A DNA stretch of 34,949 bases from Candidatus Kuenenia stuttgartensis (GTDB lineage: Bacteria; Planctomycetota; Planctomycetia; Planctomycetales; Planctomycetaceae), in the NCBI GenBank assembly GCA_945906725.1, contig CAMDRI010000048.1, forward strand, positions 1-34,949, in the 5' to 3' direction. Position 1 is the stretch's first letter. The number at the start of each line of letters is the position of its first letter. The translations under genes and the position numbers were made by a program. The notes under the pieces are model-generated. The model saw only the letters and a program-made list of their open reading frames with translations, made no database searches and was not told the DNA's origin. This document shows positions 8,106-15,808 of the stretch, one piece after another.

Positions 8106-9311
8106 GTGGACGCCGCAGCGACTCGCAGCAGTACTCAGACCATCGAACAGTTCGAGAAGTTCGTGATCCCGAACTATCGCCGCTATCCGATCAGTCTGGT
8201 GCGCGGCGAAGGCTCGTATGTTTGGGATGCCGAGGGAAAGCGGTATCTCGATTTGTTTCCCGGTTGGGGCTGCAACATTCTCGGTTACTGTCCGCCGCGA
8301 GTTGTCCGCGCGATTCAGGAACAGGTCACGAAACTGATCCACGTCCCGAACACTTGGTACACCGAGGCTCAAGGGGATTTCGCGGAGATGCTCTCGACTC
8401 GCGGCTTCGGCAAGGCGTTCTTCTGTAACAGCGGCGCGGAAGCGAACGAGGCAGCGATCAAGTTGGCTCGGCTGCACGCACGCGACGGGCGATACAAAGT
8501 CATCAGTTTCGAGAACAGTTTTCACGGCCGCACGTTCGCGACCGTGACGGCGACCGCTCAGCCGAAGTACCACGAAGGTCTCGGTCCGCTCCTGGCGGGA
8601 TTTCGATACGCTCCGCACAACGATCTCGACGCGGTGGCGAAGCTGCTCGATCGCGAGACCTGCGCGATCCTGATCGAGCCGGTGCAGGGGGAGGGGGGCA
8701 TCAATCTCCCGATGGAAGGGTATCTGCAGGGTCTGCGACGGCTGGCGGACGAGAACGGCTGCCTACTGATCTTCGACGAAGTGCAAACCTGCATGGGCCG
8801 CACCGGAACTTGGTACGGTTATCAGCAATTTGGAGTGCAACCGGATGTGATCTCGTTGGCGAAGGGACTCGCCGGGGGCGTCGCGGCTGGCGCGATCCTT
8901 TGCAAGAACGAGTTGGCTCCCGATCTGCGCCCCGGCATGCACGCCAGCACGTTCGGGGGCAATCCGCTGGCGATGGCGGCCGGCATCGCGACGATTCAGA
9001 CCATCGAAGAGGACGGGTTGCTGGCGAATTGCCAAGCGATGTCCGACCGCTTCCGTACGCACTTTGAGAAGCTCAAGGCCGAATTGCCGATCATCTCGCA
9101 ACTGCGCATTCGCGGGATGATGATCGGCCTCGACCTGAGTATTCCCTCCACGCCTGCCGTCGCCAAGTGCATGGAACGGGGCCTGCTCATCAATGCCACT
9201 CACGACACGGTCGTCCGCCTTCTTCCACCGCTGAATGTCACGGCGGAACAAGTTGACGAAGGCTGCGACGTGCTTGCGGCGGTGCTGCGGGAGATGGCCA
9301 GCGAAATCTGA
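8106..9311 (+). CDS. argD: Acetylornithine aminotransferase
   Basis: Protein of 401 residues. Class III PLP aminotransferase that converts N-acetylglutamate semialdehyde to N-acetylornithine with glutamate as amino donor. Visible signatures are [15 protein letters not shown] (about 108-122), FENSFHGRT (135-143), EPVQGEGGI (191-199), the PLP-binding Asp224 in IFDEVQ, and the Schiff-base Lys253 in SLAKGLAGG. The reading frame is open further upstream, but the GTG at 8106 is preferred: AAGGAG sits 6 nt before it (8094-8099) and the upstream extension overlaps argB with unlikely sequence. It lies 85 bp after argB, with a T-rich gap. Closely related aminotransferases such as ornithine or succinylornithine transaminase cannot be excluded by sequence alone, but the arg neighbours decide the call. 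Confidence 0.93.
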   Translation: MDAAATRSSTQTIEQFEKFVIPNYRRYPISLVRGEGSYVWDAEGKRYLDLFPGWGCNILGYCPPRVVRAIQEQVTKLIHVPNTWYTEAQGDFAEMLSTRGFGKAFFCNSGAEANEAAIKLARLHARDGRYKVISFENSFHGRTFATVTATAQPKYHEGLGPLLAGFRYAPHNDLDAVAKLLDRETCAILIEPVQGEGGINLPMEGYLQGLRRLADENGCLLIFDEVQTCMGRTGTWYGYQQFGVQPDVISLAKGLAGGVAAGAILCKNELAPDLRPGMHASTFGGNPLAMAAGIATIQTIEEDGLLANCQAMSDRFRTHFEKLKAELPIISQLRIRGMMIGLDLSIPSTPAVAKCMERGLLINATHDTVVRLLPPLNVTAEQVDEGCDVLAAVLREMASEI

Positions 9312-9319
9312 ATTACCGA

Positions 9320-9404
9320 GTAACGGAGAACCGAGAATGGGCAATGAAAGGGCTCGGCAATCTGCTCCTCATTTTTTATTCCTCATTCTCGGCTACCCAG
9401 TTAC
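9320..9404. repeat. Imperfect palindromic element between argD and argF
   Basis: The left arm 9320-9339 begins GTAAC and ends CCGAGAATG. The right arm 9384-9404, read as its complement, also begins GTAAC and ends CCGAGAATG. The middle parts differ and the loop is about 44 nt, AT-rich at the end. It fills most of the 134-bp argD-argF gap. It has no T-tract in the right place, so it is not a typical terminator and is more like a dispersed palindromic repeat. Confidence 0.6.
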
Positions 9405-9445
9405 CAGGTTCTTTTTTTGTCTTCTCCGGCTCCCCGGAAACTCTC

Positions 9446-10357
9446 ATGAAACATCTCACCTCACTCTTGAACTTGTCCGTGGACGACGTTCACGCGATTC
9501 TTGCGAAGTCGCACGAATTGAAGGCCGGGTGGAAGCGCGGCGAACGGCCAGCGTTGTTGCAAGGCTGCTATCTGACGCAGGTCTTCGAGAAGCCGTCGCT
9601 GCGCACACGTGTCAGCTTCAACGCCGCGATGGCACAGCTCGGCGGGACCGGAAATTTTCTGAGCGGCCAGGACGCGGGACTCAGCGGTCGCGAAGCGTTG
9701 GCCGATGTCGCCCGTGTCATCAGTGGTTATTCCGACGCGGTCGTGCTGCGGACGTTCTCGCAGACGTTGATCGAGGATTTTGCGTCGCATTCGCGCTGCC
9801 CGGTCATCAACGGCCTGTCGGATGACGATCATCCCTGCCAAGCGTTGACGGACATCCTCACGTTGCAAGAAATGTGGGGCGACGTGAACGGCAAGCGGTT
9901 GGTCTTTGTCGGCGATGGCAACAACGTGGCCGCGTCACTGGCGATGATCACGTCGATGCTCGGAATGTCGATGACCGTCTGCGCTCCGCGCGATTTTGAG
10001 CTGGAAGAAAGCCTGTTACAGGCGATCCGCTTGGAATACCCGTCGGCCGACATCGAGCAAACTGTGGACTTGAACGTGGCGCTGGCGAACGCCGACGTCG
10101 TCTACACCGACGTGTGGGCCAGCATGGGTCAAGAATCCGAAGCTGACAAACGCAGCCGCATTTTTTTCCCGTATCAAGTCAATGCACGGTTGATGGCGAA
10201 GGCTCCCAGCGGCTGCTTGTTCATGCACGATCTGCCGGCTCGACGAGGCAAGGAAGTCACCGACGAGGTCATCGACGGCCCCAACAGCATCGTCTTCCAA
10301 CAGGCCGAGAATCGGATGCACCTCGCCAAAGGCTTGTTGGTCTGGCTGCTCGGTTGA
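9446..10357 (+). CDS. argF: Ornithine carbamoyltransferase
   Basis: Protein of 303 residues, normal for the family. It makes citrulline from ornithine and carbamoyl phosphate in the cytoplasm. Carbamoyl-phosphate binding residues are seen in EKPSLRTRVSF (Ser51-Arg55) and HPCQALTD (His129-Gln132); the ornithine-binding loop is DVWASMG (222-228). One oddity: the family motif H-C-L-P is here H-D-L-P (His261-Asp262) in MHDLPARRGKE, so the usual ornithine-contacting Cys is replaced by Asp. The ATG at 9446 is chosen because the family N-terminus (KHLTSLLNLS) starts there; the 34-residue upstream extension is translated repeat DNA. The ribosome site is weak (GGAAA, about 6 nt upstream). It is third gene of the arginine cluster. 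Confidence 0.92.
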   Translation: MKHLTSLLNLSVDDVHAILAKSHELKAGWKRGERPALLQGCYLTQVFEKPSLRTRVSFNAAMAQLGGTGNFLSGQDAGLSGREALADVARVISGYSDAVVLRTFSQTLIEDFASHSRCPVINGLSDDDHPCQALTDILTLQEMWGDVNGKRLVFVGDGNNVAASLAMITSMLGMSMTVCAPRDFELEESLLQAIRLEYPSADIEQTVDLNVALANADVVYTDVWASMGQESEADKRSRIFFPYQVNARLMAKAPSGCLFMHDLPARRGKEVTDEVIDGPNSIVFQQAENRMHLAKGLLVWLLG

Positions 10358-10425
10358 AGCCCCTGCTTGCGGCTTGATCAAAATGCCAAATACGCTGTCC
10401 GCCAATGCCTAGCGAGGAACGGTCC

Positions 10426-12282
10426 ATGACTCAAGACAATCACGACATCGACCCACACACGCTCGAACGAGACGACAAGATCATCAGCACGGCGCTCAAT
10501 TGGTCGTTGATCGTGTTGGTTTTGCTGGGAGTGGTTGGTGGCACAGCCGCGTTTTTGTTTTTTCGAAAATCGGTGGTGGTCGTCGAGACTCCTCCGCTCC
10601 CTCCAACCCCTCCGCCCGCTCGTGTGAAGATGGAAACTCCGGAAATTCTCTTCGCCGACATCACGGTCGAGTCCGGTATCAAGTTCGTCCACGAGAACGG
10701 AGCCTACGGCGACAAGCTGTTGCCAGAAACGATGGGCAGCGGCTGTGCGTTCTGCGATTACGACGGCGATGGCGACCAGGACATCGTCTTCGTCAACTCG
10801 TGCCGTTGGCCGTGGGATCCGCGCGACCTCGGAAAGGATCGGCCGCAGCCAACTCAGGCGGTGTATCGCAATGACGGGCAGTGCCGCTTCACCGATGTGA
10901 CCATCGAGGTCGGGCTTGTCGACGCGTCGTTCTACGGCATGGGTGTCGCCTGTGGAGACTACGACAATGACGGCGACACGGATTTGTTTTTCACGGCGGT
11001 CGGCCAGAATCGGCTGTTCCGCAACGACAACGGGAAATTCTTCGACGTGACCGGTGACGCTGGAGTCGGCGGCGTCGATTCCCAGTGGAGCACTGGTGCC
11101 GGTTGGTTCGACTACGACAACGACGGCGATCTCGACCTGTTTGTCGCCAACTATATCGAGTGGTCCAAGAAGAGCGACCTCTCGCAGAAGTTCACACTCA
11201 TTGGCAGTGGCCGAGGCTATGGCCGGCCCCAGCCGTTTCACGGCGTCTTCCCGTATCTCTATCGCAACGACGGCGACGGAAAATTCTCCGACGTTTCCAA
11301 AGAGACCGGCATTCAAGTCCTGAATGCCGCCTCAAACGAACCAACGGCCAAGTCGTTGGGCATCACCTTCGCCGACCTGGATGCCGATGGCCGATTAGAC
11401 GTCGTGATCGCTAACGACACGGTCCAGAACTTCCTGCTTCACAACGTCGGTGGCAAGTTTGAAGAGATCGGGGCGCTGTCCGGTGTGGCGTTCGACCTGG
11501 ACGGCAACGCGCGCGGAGCGATGGGCATCGACACGGCCTGGTTTCGCAACAGTTCCGCGCTGGGCATCGCGATCGGCAATTTCTCGAATGAGATGACCGC
11601 CCTGTATGTGACAAAGTCGAATGATCTGCAGTTTCGCGATGAAGCGGTCTCGAACGGTCTGGGGCCAGGCTCGCGGCTGGAATTGAAGTTCGGAGTGCTC
11701 TTCGCAGACCTCGATCTCGACTGCCGCCAAGATTTGTTCAGTGCAAATGGGCACTTGGAAATCGAAATCAACAAAGTGCAGGAGAGCCAGCATTACGAAC
11801 AGTCGCCGCACCTGTTCTGGAATTGCGGCCCCGAACACGGCACTGAGTTCGAACTGGTTCCGCCGGCCAAATGCGGCAGCGATTTCATGAAGCCCAGCGT
11901 CGGCCGTGGCGCGGCGTATGCCGACATCGACGGCGACGGCGACATCGACTTGCTGATCGCGAACAGCGGACAAGCGCCGCGGTTGCTCCGCAACGATCAG
12001 AAATCCGATCACCATTGGGTGAGGTTGCATTTGACTGGCAGCGGGAAATCCAACCGCGACGCCATCGGTGCAGTCGTCGAACTCCGCTGCGGAGACGTGA
12101 CACAACGCCGCCAAGTCATGCCGACGCGAAGCTATCTCTCGCAGGTCGAGCTGCCGGCGACATTCGGTCTAGGCAATGCCGAAAAGATCGACTCCGTCCG
12201 CATCCGCTGGCCGGATGGTTCGACGCAAGCACTGACAGATCTGAAGGTCGATCAGACACATCGGGTACGGCAGTCAGATTGA
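10426..12282 (+). CDS. CRTAC1-like FG-GAP/VCBS repeat protein with ASPIC/UnbV domain, membrane anchored
   Basis: Protein of 618 residues. An N-terminal cytoplasmic stretch is followed by one membrane helix (about 26-46) and a Pro-rich spacer, then an extracytoplasmic beta-propeller built of FG-GAP/VCBS repeats with calcium-binding loops: YDGDGDQDI, YDNDGDTDL, YDNDGDLDL, LDADGRLDV, LDLDCRQDL and IDGDGDIDL. The last ~90 residues form an ASPIC/UnbV domain (WVRLHLTGSGKSNRDAIGA ... VRIRWPDGS). Such proteins are thought to act in adhesion or ligand binding at the surface; no enzyme function is known. The second ATG (10426) is preferred to 10405 because GAGGAA lies 6 nt upstream. It follows argF by 68 bp but has no known arginine link. 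Its stop is 6 bp from the convergent next gene. Confidence 0.88.
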   Translation: MTQDNHDIDPHTLERDDKIISTALNWSLIVLVLLGVVGGTAAFLFFRKSVVVVETPPLPPTPPPARVKMETPEILFADITVESGIKFVHENGAYGDKLLPETMGSGCAFCDYDGDGDQDIVFVNSCRWPWDPRDLGKDRPQPTQAVYRNDGQCRFTDVTIEVGLVDASFYGMGVACGDYDNDGDTDLFFTAVGQNRLFRNDNGKFFDVTGDAGVGGVDSQWSTGAGWFDYDNDGDLDLFVANYIEWSKKSDLSQKFTLIGSGRGYGRPQPFHGVFPYLYRNDGDGKFSDVSKETGIQVLNAASNEPTAKSLGITFADLDADGRLDVVIANDTVQNFLLHNVGGKFEEIGALSGVAFDLDGNARGAMGIDTAWFRNSSALGIAIGNFSNEMTALYVTKSNDLQFRDEAVSNGLGPGSRLELKFGVLFADLDLDCRQDLFSANGHLEIEINKVQESQHYEQSPHLFWNCGPEHGTEFELVPPAKCGSDFMKPSVGRGAAYADIDGDGDIDLLIANSGQAPRLLRNDQKSDHHWVRLHLTGSGKSNRDAIGAVVELRCGDVTQRRQVMPTRSYLSQVELPATFGLGNAEKIDSVRIRWPDGSTQALTDLKVDQTHRVRQSD

Positions 12283-12288
12283 CGGCAA

Positions 12289-14523
12289 TCACAGGCGGAA
12301 GTGGAACGTCGTTTTGATGTATCGCCAAATCCACTCCCACGTCGAACGATGGCCGACCGAGAAACGAGCGCGGCCACGCATGCCGGATCGGAGCAGCGGG
12401 ATATCCTCTTCGAGCAGGACCGTCGTTTGGTACGCGGCGCTGACGAGCCGTTCGCGGCCTTGTTCGTCGGTCGTAGTCGGAACTTCACCGCCGAGTTTGT
12501 TGGACAGCAGTTGTGGCACGAACTCCAAGTTGCGGTCAGAAATCTTTTCGACCTTCCCGACGTAAGTCTTGGCCGGCAGGCTGTCCAACTTCAATTCGAC
12601 CCCACTTCCGATCTCGATGTCGTTGCGGTCCTTTTGATCGACCAGCAGCGTGGCCTGAAACTTGTTGTCCGGCGCGATGCTGCAAACGTGTGTGCGTTCT
12701 TCCAGAAAACTGTCGCGGTTTCTGGACTGCAAGGGGGTGCCGTGCCAAGCAGCCAGTTGCAGAAGGCTCTCGTCGGTCTTGGGTTCTGGTGCAGCCGGCG
12801 GTGCGATGACCACCCCGTTGCAGGGGGCATCAATCTTCAACTGCGCGAGCTGATGCTCGTACTCGGCAAGTTGCTCTTTGACGGTTCTCAACTTCTCTTT
12901 AGCGACCTCTTCCTCGGCAATCGCGCCAGTGGCTCGATGCACGCGAATCTCGGCTTGGATCACGCGGAGTTGGACTTCCATCTCCCGTTTTTTGTCGTCC
13001 TTTTCAGGATTCTCCAGATCGACGAGTGGATCGCCCTCTTCGACACGTTGACCCTCGGCGACGTATTGCTCGCGCAGGAAGCCGGGCGTGGTTGAATAGA
13101 CGTGCTGCACATCGTGCGGCTCGACGATGAACATCGCCTCGACGTGCCAGGGAATCGGCACGAACAGTCCCACGCCGAGGACAGTCACGAGCACCGTGCA
13201 GGTGGCGATGATTTTGGGACGGCTCATGGGTTCGATCCTTGGAGCAGTGACCATTTGGTAGAGGTTGTGAAACATCGAGTAAATGATGCCGGCGAACGAG
13301 AACACCGCCATCGTGATTCCGAGGCTCTGCAAGTCATACGGCTTCAGCACGGTATAGAAAAACGTCAGAATCGCCGCCATCACGAAAATCCGATAGATGT
13401 TGGCCGTGACCGCAAAGACGATGAACCAAAACTTGCCGGTCTCCGGCATGAACGGGTCAGGCTTTGCCTCGATGCCCAGGCAATACCACCCAAAACTCTC
13501 GCGCATCTGCTTGTCGGCTTTGGGACGGAGATTCGGAATCTCCAGAAAGTCGGCCAGCATGTAATAACCGTCAAACCGCATCAACGGATTCGCGTTGAAG
13601 ATCACCGTCGTGATCGAGGTCACGAAGAAGATGTTCAAGCACAAGTGGTGCATCAGCCCGGTTTCGGTGTAGGCCCAAAAGAAGATGGCGAAGCCGGAGA
13701 TGATCGCTTCGATGTACATGCCGGCCGCGCCGATCATGATTCGCTTCCACTTGTTCTTCAGCGTCCAACTGTCGGAGACATCGCAGTACAAGCAGGGGCT
13801 GAAGCACAGCAGCATCACCCCCATTTCGTGGCATTCGCCGCCGTAGACCTTGCAGCTCAGCCCGTGACCGAATTCGTGGCAGATCTTGCAGACGGCCAGC
13901 GTGAGCCACAGATACATCATGTTCGGCCAGCCGAAGAACTGCTGGAATTCAGGAATCTGGTCGGTGAAGTCGTTGAAGCGTGTCCCCAGCATCACCCACG
14001 AGGCGACGCAGAACAGCGTCATGACGATCAGCCCCCAGGGCTTGAACAGCCAGCCGAACAGCGGGTCGAGAAACGTCAGCGTACGTTCCGGATCCCAGCC
14101 AGGCAGACGCAGGTACAGCAGACTGCGAAGCGTCTGCCACACCTTTTTGCGGAAGTTGTCCTTCTTTTGCTTGAGCAGCGCGGCCCCTTGGCCCATGCGA
14201 TTGCTGTGAACGAGGCCCTTCTCGTGCAAGTCGGTGATCAAGTGCTGGATGTCGCTCAGTTGCAGCCGCACGGTGGGCAAAATGCGAAGCAGTTCGTCGC
14301 GGACTTCTTCCAGGCTGCGTTTGCCGTCGAGCAGGAACAGGACTTCGTGCTGCTCGGTCTGCAACCGGTAGTACTTCAATCCGACCGGCTCTTTGACGAC
14401 CCAATAGGCAACGCCCTGGTACTCGATGCGCTCGATCCGCAAGTCAGGCCGAACCTGCAACGGAATCGGCCGTCGATTGGACGGAGTCAGCGACGACTGA
14501 GCAGGATTACCGGCGATCGACAT
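12289..14523 (-). CDS. PqqD-like / site-2 protease (M50) / HlyD fusion membrane protein
   Basis: Protein of 744 residues with three parts. Residues about 25-110 resemble a PqqD-type winged-helix peptide-binding domain (YRLQTEQHEVLFLLDG...LEEVRDEL). Residues about 150-460 are a multi-pass membrane zinc protease: HEFGH (216-220) is the HExxH site and NANPLMRFDGYY (310-321) holds the third metal ligand. Residues about 460-744 form a HlyD-like part with a barrel-sandwich region (VYSTTPGFL...VEEGDPL), a coiled coil (about 500-555) and a beta-barrel. This resembles the 'putative peptide zinc metalloprotease' (YydH-like) proteins linked to peptide export or envelope stress. The start abuts a 7-bp tandem repeat and has no Shine-Dalgarno sequence. 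It is directly downstream of the HlyD adaptor, with which it probably forms a complex. The substrate is unknown. Confidence 0.85.
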   Translation of the reverse strand: MSIAGNPAQSSLTPSNRRPIPLQVRPDLRIERIEYQGVAYWVVKEPVGLKYYRLQTEQHEVLFLLDGKRSLEEVRDELLRILPTVRLQLSDIQHLITDLHEKGLVHSNRMGQGAALLKQKKDNFRKKVWQTLRSLLYLRLPGWDPERTLTFLDPLFGWLFKPWGLIVMTLFCVASWVMLGTRFNDFTDQIPEFQQFFGWPNMMYLWLTLAVCKICHEFGHGLSCKVYGGECHEMGVMLLCFSPCLYCDVSDSWTLKNKWKRIMIGAAGMYIEAIISGFAIFFWAYTETGLMHHLCLNIFFVTSITTVIFNANPLMRFDGYYMLADFLEIPNLRPKADKQMRESFGWYCLGIEAKPDPFMPETGKFWFIVFAVTANIYRIFVMAAILTFFYTVLKPYDLQSLGITMAVFSFAGIIYSMFHNLYQMVTAPRIEPMSRPKIIATCTVLVTVLGVGLFVPIPWHVEAMFIVEPHDVQHVYSTTPGFLREQYVAEGQRVEEGDPLVDLENPEKDDKKREMEVQLRVIQAEIRVHRATGAIAEEEVAKEKLRTVKEQLAEYEHQLAQLKIDAPCNGVVIAPPAAPEPKTDESLLQLAAWHGTPLQSRNRDSFLEERTHVCSIAPDNKFQATLLVDQKDRNDIEIGSGVELKLDSLPAKTYVGKVEKISDRNLEFVPQLLSNKLGGEVPTTTDEQGRERLVSAAYQTTVLLEEDIPLLRSGMRGRARFSVGHRSTWEWIWRYIKTTFHFRL

Positions 14524-14620
14524 TTTTCGATTTTCGATTTTCGATTTTCGATTTTTACTGACTCTCGATTATTGATTGAGACTGCGGTTCAATCGAAAAT
14601 CAAACATCGAAAATCGAAAC
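14524..14620. repeat. AT-rich iterated palindrome filling the HlyD-M50 gap
   Basis: Four perfect tandem copies of TTTTCGA (14524-14551) lie next to the M50 start codon. Three inverted copies (TCGAAAA at 14593-14599 and 14607-14613, TCGAAAC at 14614-14620) lie next to the HlyD stop. Together they can fold into a long imperfect hairpin that occupies the whole 97-bp gap, from the base before the ATG to the base after the TAA. The low GC content contrasts strongly with the genes. Confidence 0.8.
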
Positions 14621-15643
14621 TTACTTCGAGCCGCCGGTCTGCTTGATGCCAGTTGCAGCGGGTGTCTTCTTCGCAGTGCCGGAGGCTCGTCGGCCGTGCT
14701 TGATCGTCATCTTGGCGTACAAGCCTTCGATCAGTTTCTCGTCAGGATTCTGCACCTCGGCCCAAATGCGAGCACGATGCGTCACGTTGCTGACCGTCGG
14801 ATCGATGGAATACATCTTCCCGTGGAACACTTCTTTTTCGATTTCCAGGTCTCGATCCGGGATGTCGATTTGCACTTCGACGGGGTCGCCGCGTTTCACG
14901 CTCCATAAGTCTTCGACCGGCAGAAATCCCTCGACTTTCACGATTCGCGGGCTGACGAGTTCCAGAATCGGTGTGCCTTGCGTGACCGCCTCACCCTTGT
15001 GCTTAAGCACTTTTCGAACTTTGCCGTCGAACGGGGCTTCGATCTTGCCAGCTTTCAATTGAGCCGCTGCCTTTTTCATTTCGAGTCTGGCAACCACCTG
15101 TTCATGCTCCGCTTGTTTACCCTGTAACTGGGCCTTGATGTAGTTCAGCCGGCCACGCTCGACTTCGGTCGAAGTAATCGATCCCGGAACTCTGCGGTTG
15201 CTTTCGAGCATCTTTTCCAGTTCGACCTTGGCCACATCCGCTGAGGCCTCTGCGAACTGCTTGTTGACGTCGTTCTCCGCCTTCTCTTTGGAGATTTCAA
15301 AGATCGCGATCAGCTCGTCATCCTTCAGGAAGACGATCTCTTGATCCTTGCGGACGTCGTCACCTTCCCTGGGTTCGACAAACGAGATCAGTCCCGGCCG
15401 ATCGCTCGCCAAGGTGACACTGTGGAGCAATTTGACCGAGCATTTCGGCAACGTGATTTGGCCCGCGATCGAGCGATCGACTTGCTCTTCTGGGTCCGAG
15501 TCCTCGAGTTGCAGATTCGGATTGGTCCGCGCCCGGGGAGTCTGATTTTGCCATGCCTGCGTGAAATTGTTGCCGGCGACGAACAAGACCATCGACAGCG
15601 CCACAGCCGCCAGCCAAGGCCACTTGGAAGTGAAAACACGCAT
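14621..15643 (-). CDS. HlyD/RND-type periplasmic adaptor protein
   Basis: Protein of 340 residues. Adaptor (membrane fusion) proteins bridge an inner-membrane pump or protease to the outer envelope. An N-terminal signal/anchor (about 7-24, WPWLAAVALSMVLFVAG) is followed by a first lipoyl half (about 65-110, LISFVEPREGDDVRKDQ), a coiled-coil hairpin (about 115-200), the second lipoyl half (IEAPFDGKVRKVLKHKGEAV, 201-220) and a beta-barrel with VEGFLPVEDLWSVKRGDPV. The ATG at 15643 is chosen over two upstream ATGs because AAGGAG lies 6 nt before it and the signal peptide begins there. It is transcribed ahead of the M50-HlyD fusion. No ABC or RND transporter gene is adjacent, so the M50 protein is the likely partner. 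Confidence 0.87.
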   Translation of the reverse strand: MRVFTSKWPWLAAVALSMVLFVAGNNFTQAWQNQTPRARTNPNLQLEDSDPEEQVDRSIAGQITLPKCSVKLLHSVTLASDRPGLISFVEPREGDDVRKDQEIVFLKDDELIAIFEISKEKAENDVNKQFAEASADVAKVELEKMLESNRRVPGSITSTEVERGRLNYIKAQLQGKQAEHEQVVARLEMKKAAAQLKAGKIEAPFDGKVRKVLKHKGEAVTQGTPILELVSPRIVKVEGFLPVEDLWSVKRGDPVEVQIDIPDRDLEIEKEVFHGKMYSIDPTVSNVTHRARIWAEVQNPDEKLIEGLYAKMTIKHGRRASGTAKKTPAATGIKQTGGSK

Positions 15644-15757
15644 CGGAAACTCCTTCGGACCCGCCATGTCAAAAAGTTCATGGATTCGCACAAGGCCGTC
15701 AGTCTAGTCGTGACTCCGAAACGAGGGAACGCGAAGTTTCCAATGATTTTCACTACT

Positions 15758-15808
15758 ACGTGGCCGATGCGTCTCGCGTCGGTCGGATGCGAGACGCATC
15801 CGCCACGT
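15758..15808. repeat. 20-bp inverted repeat at the 3' end of the PQQ-propeller gene
   Basis: The left arm 15758-15777 (ACGTGGCCGATGCGTCTCGC) and right arm 15789-15808 pair at 19 of 20 positions around an 11-nt loop. The right arm touches the stop codon of the minus-strand propeller gene. There is no T-run on either side, so it is not a canonical intrinsic terminator; it may protect the 3' end or be a dispersed palindromic element. Confidence 0.75.

Noticed and set aside
14524..14551. CRISPR-like array
   Set aside because: The 7-bp units are tandem without spacers, and no cas genes are present.
13102..14646. 514-codon plus-strand open frame opposite the M50/HlyD fusion
   Set aside because: His/Arg/Gln-rich translation with no domain, and its end is the translated TTTTCGA repeat; the opposite strand has a clear protease.
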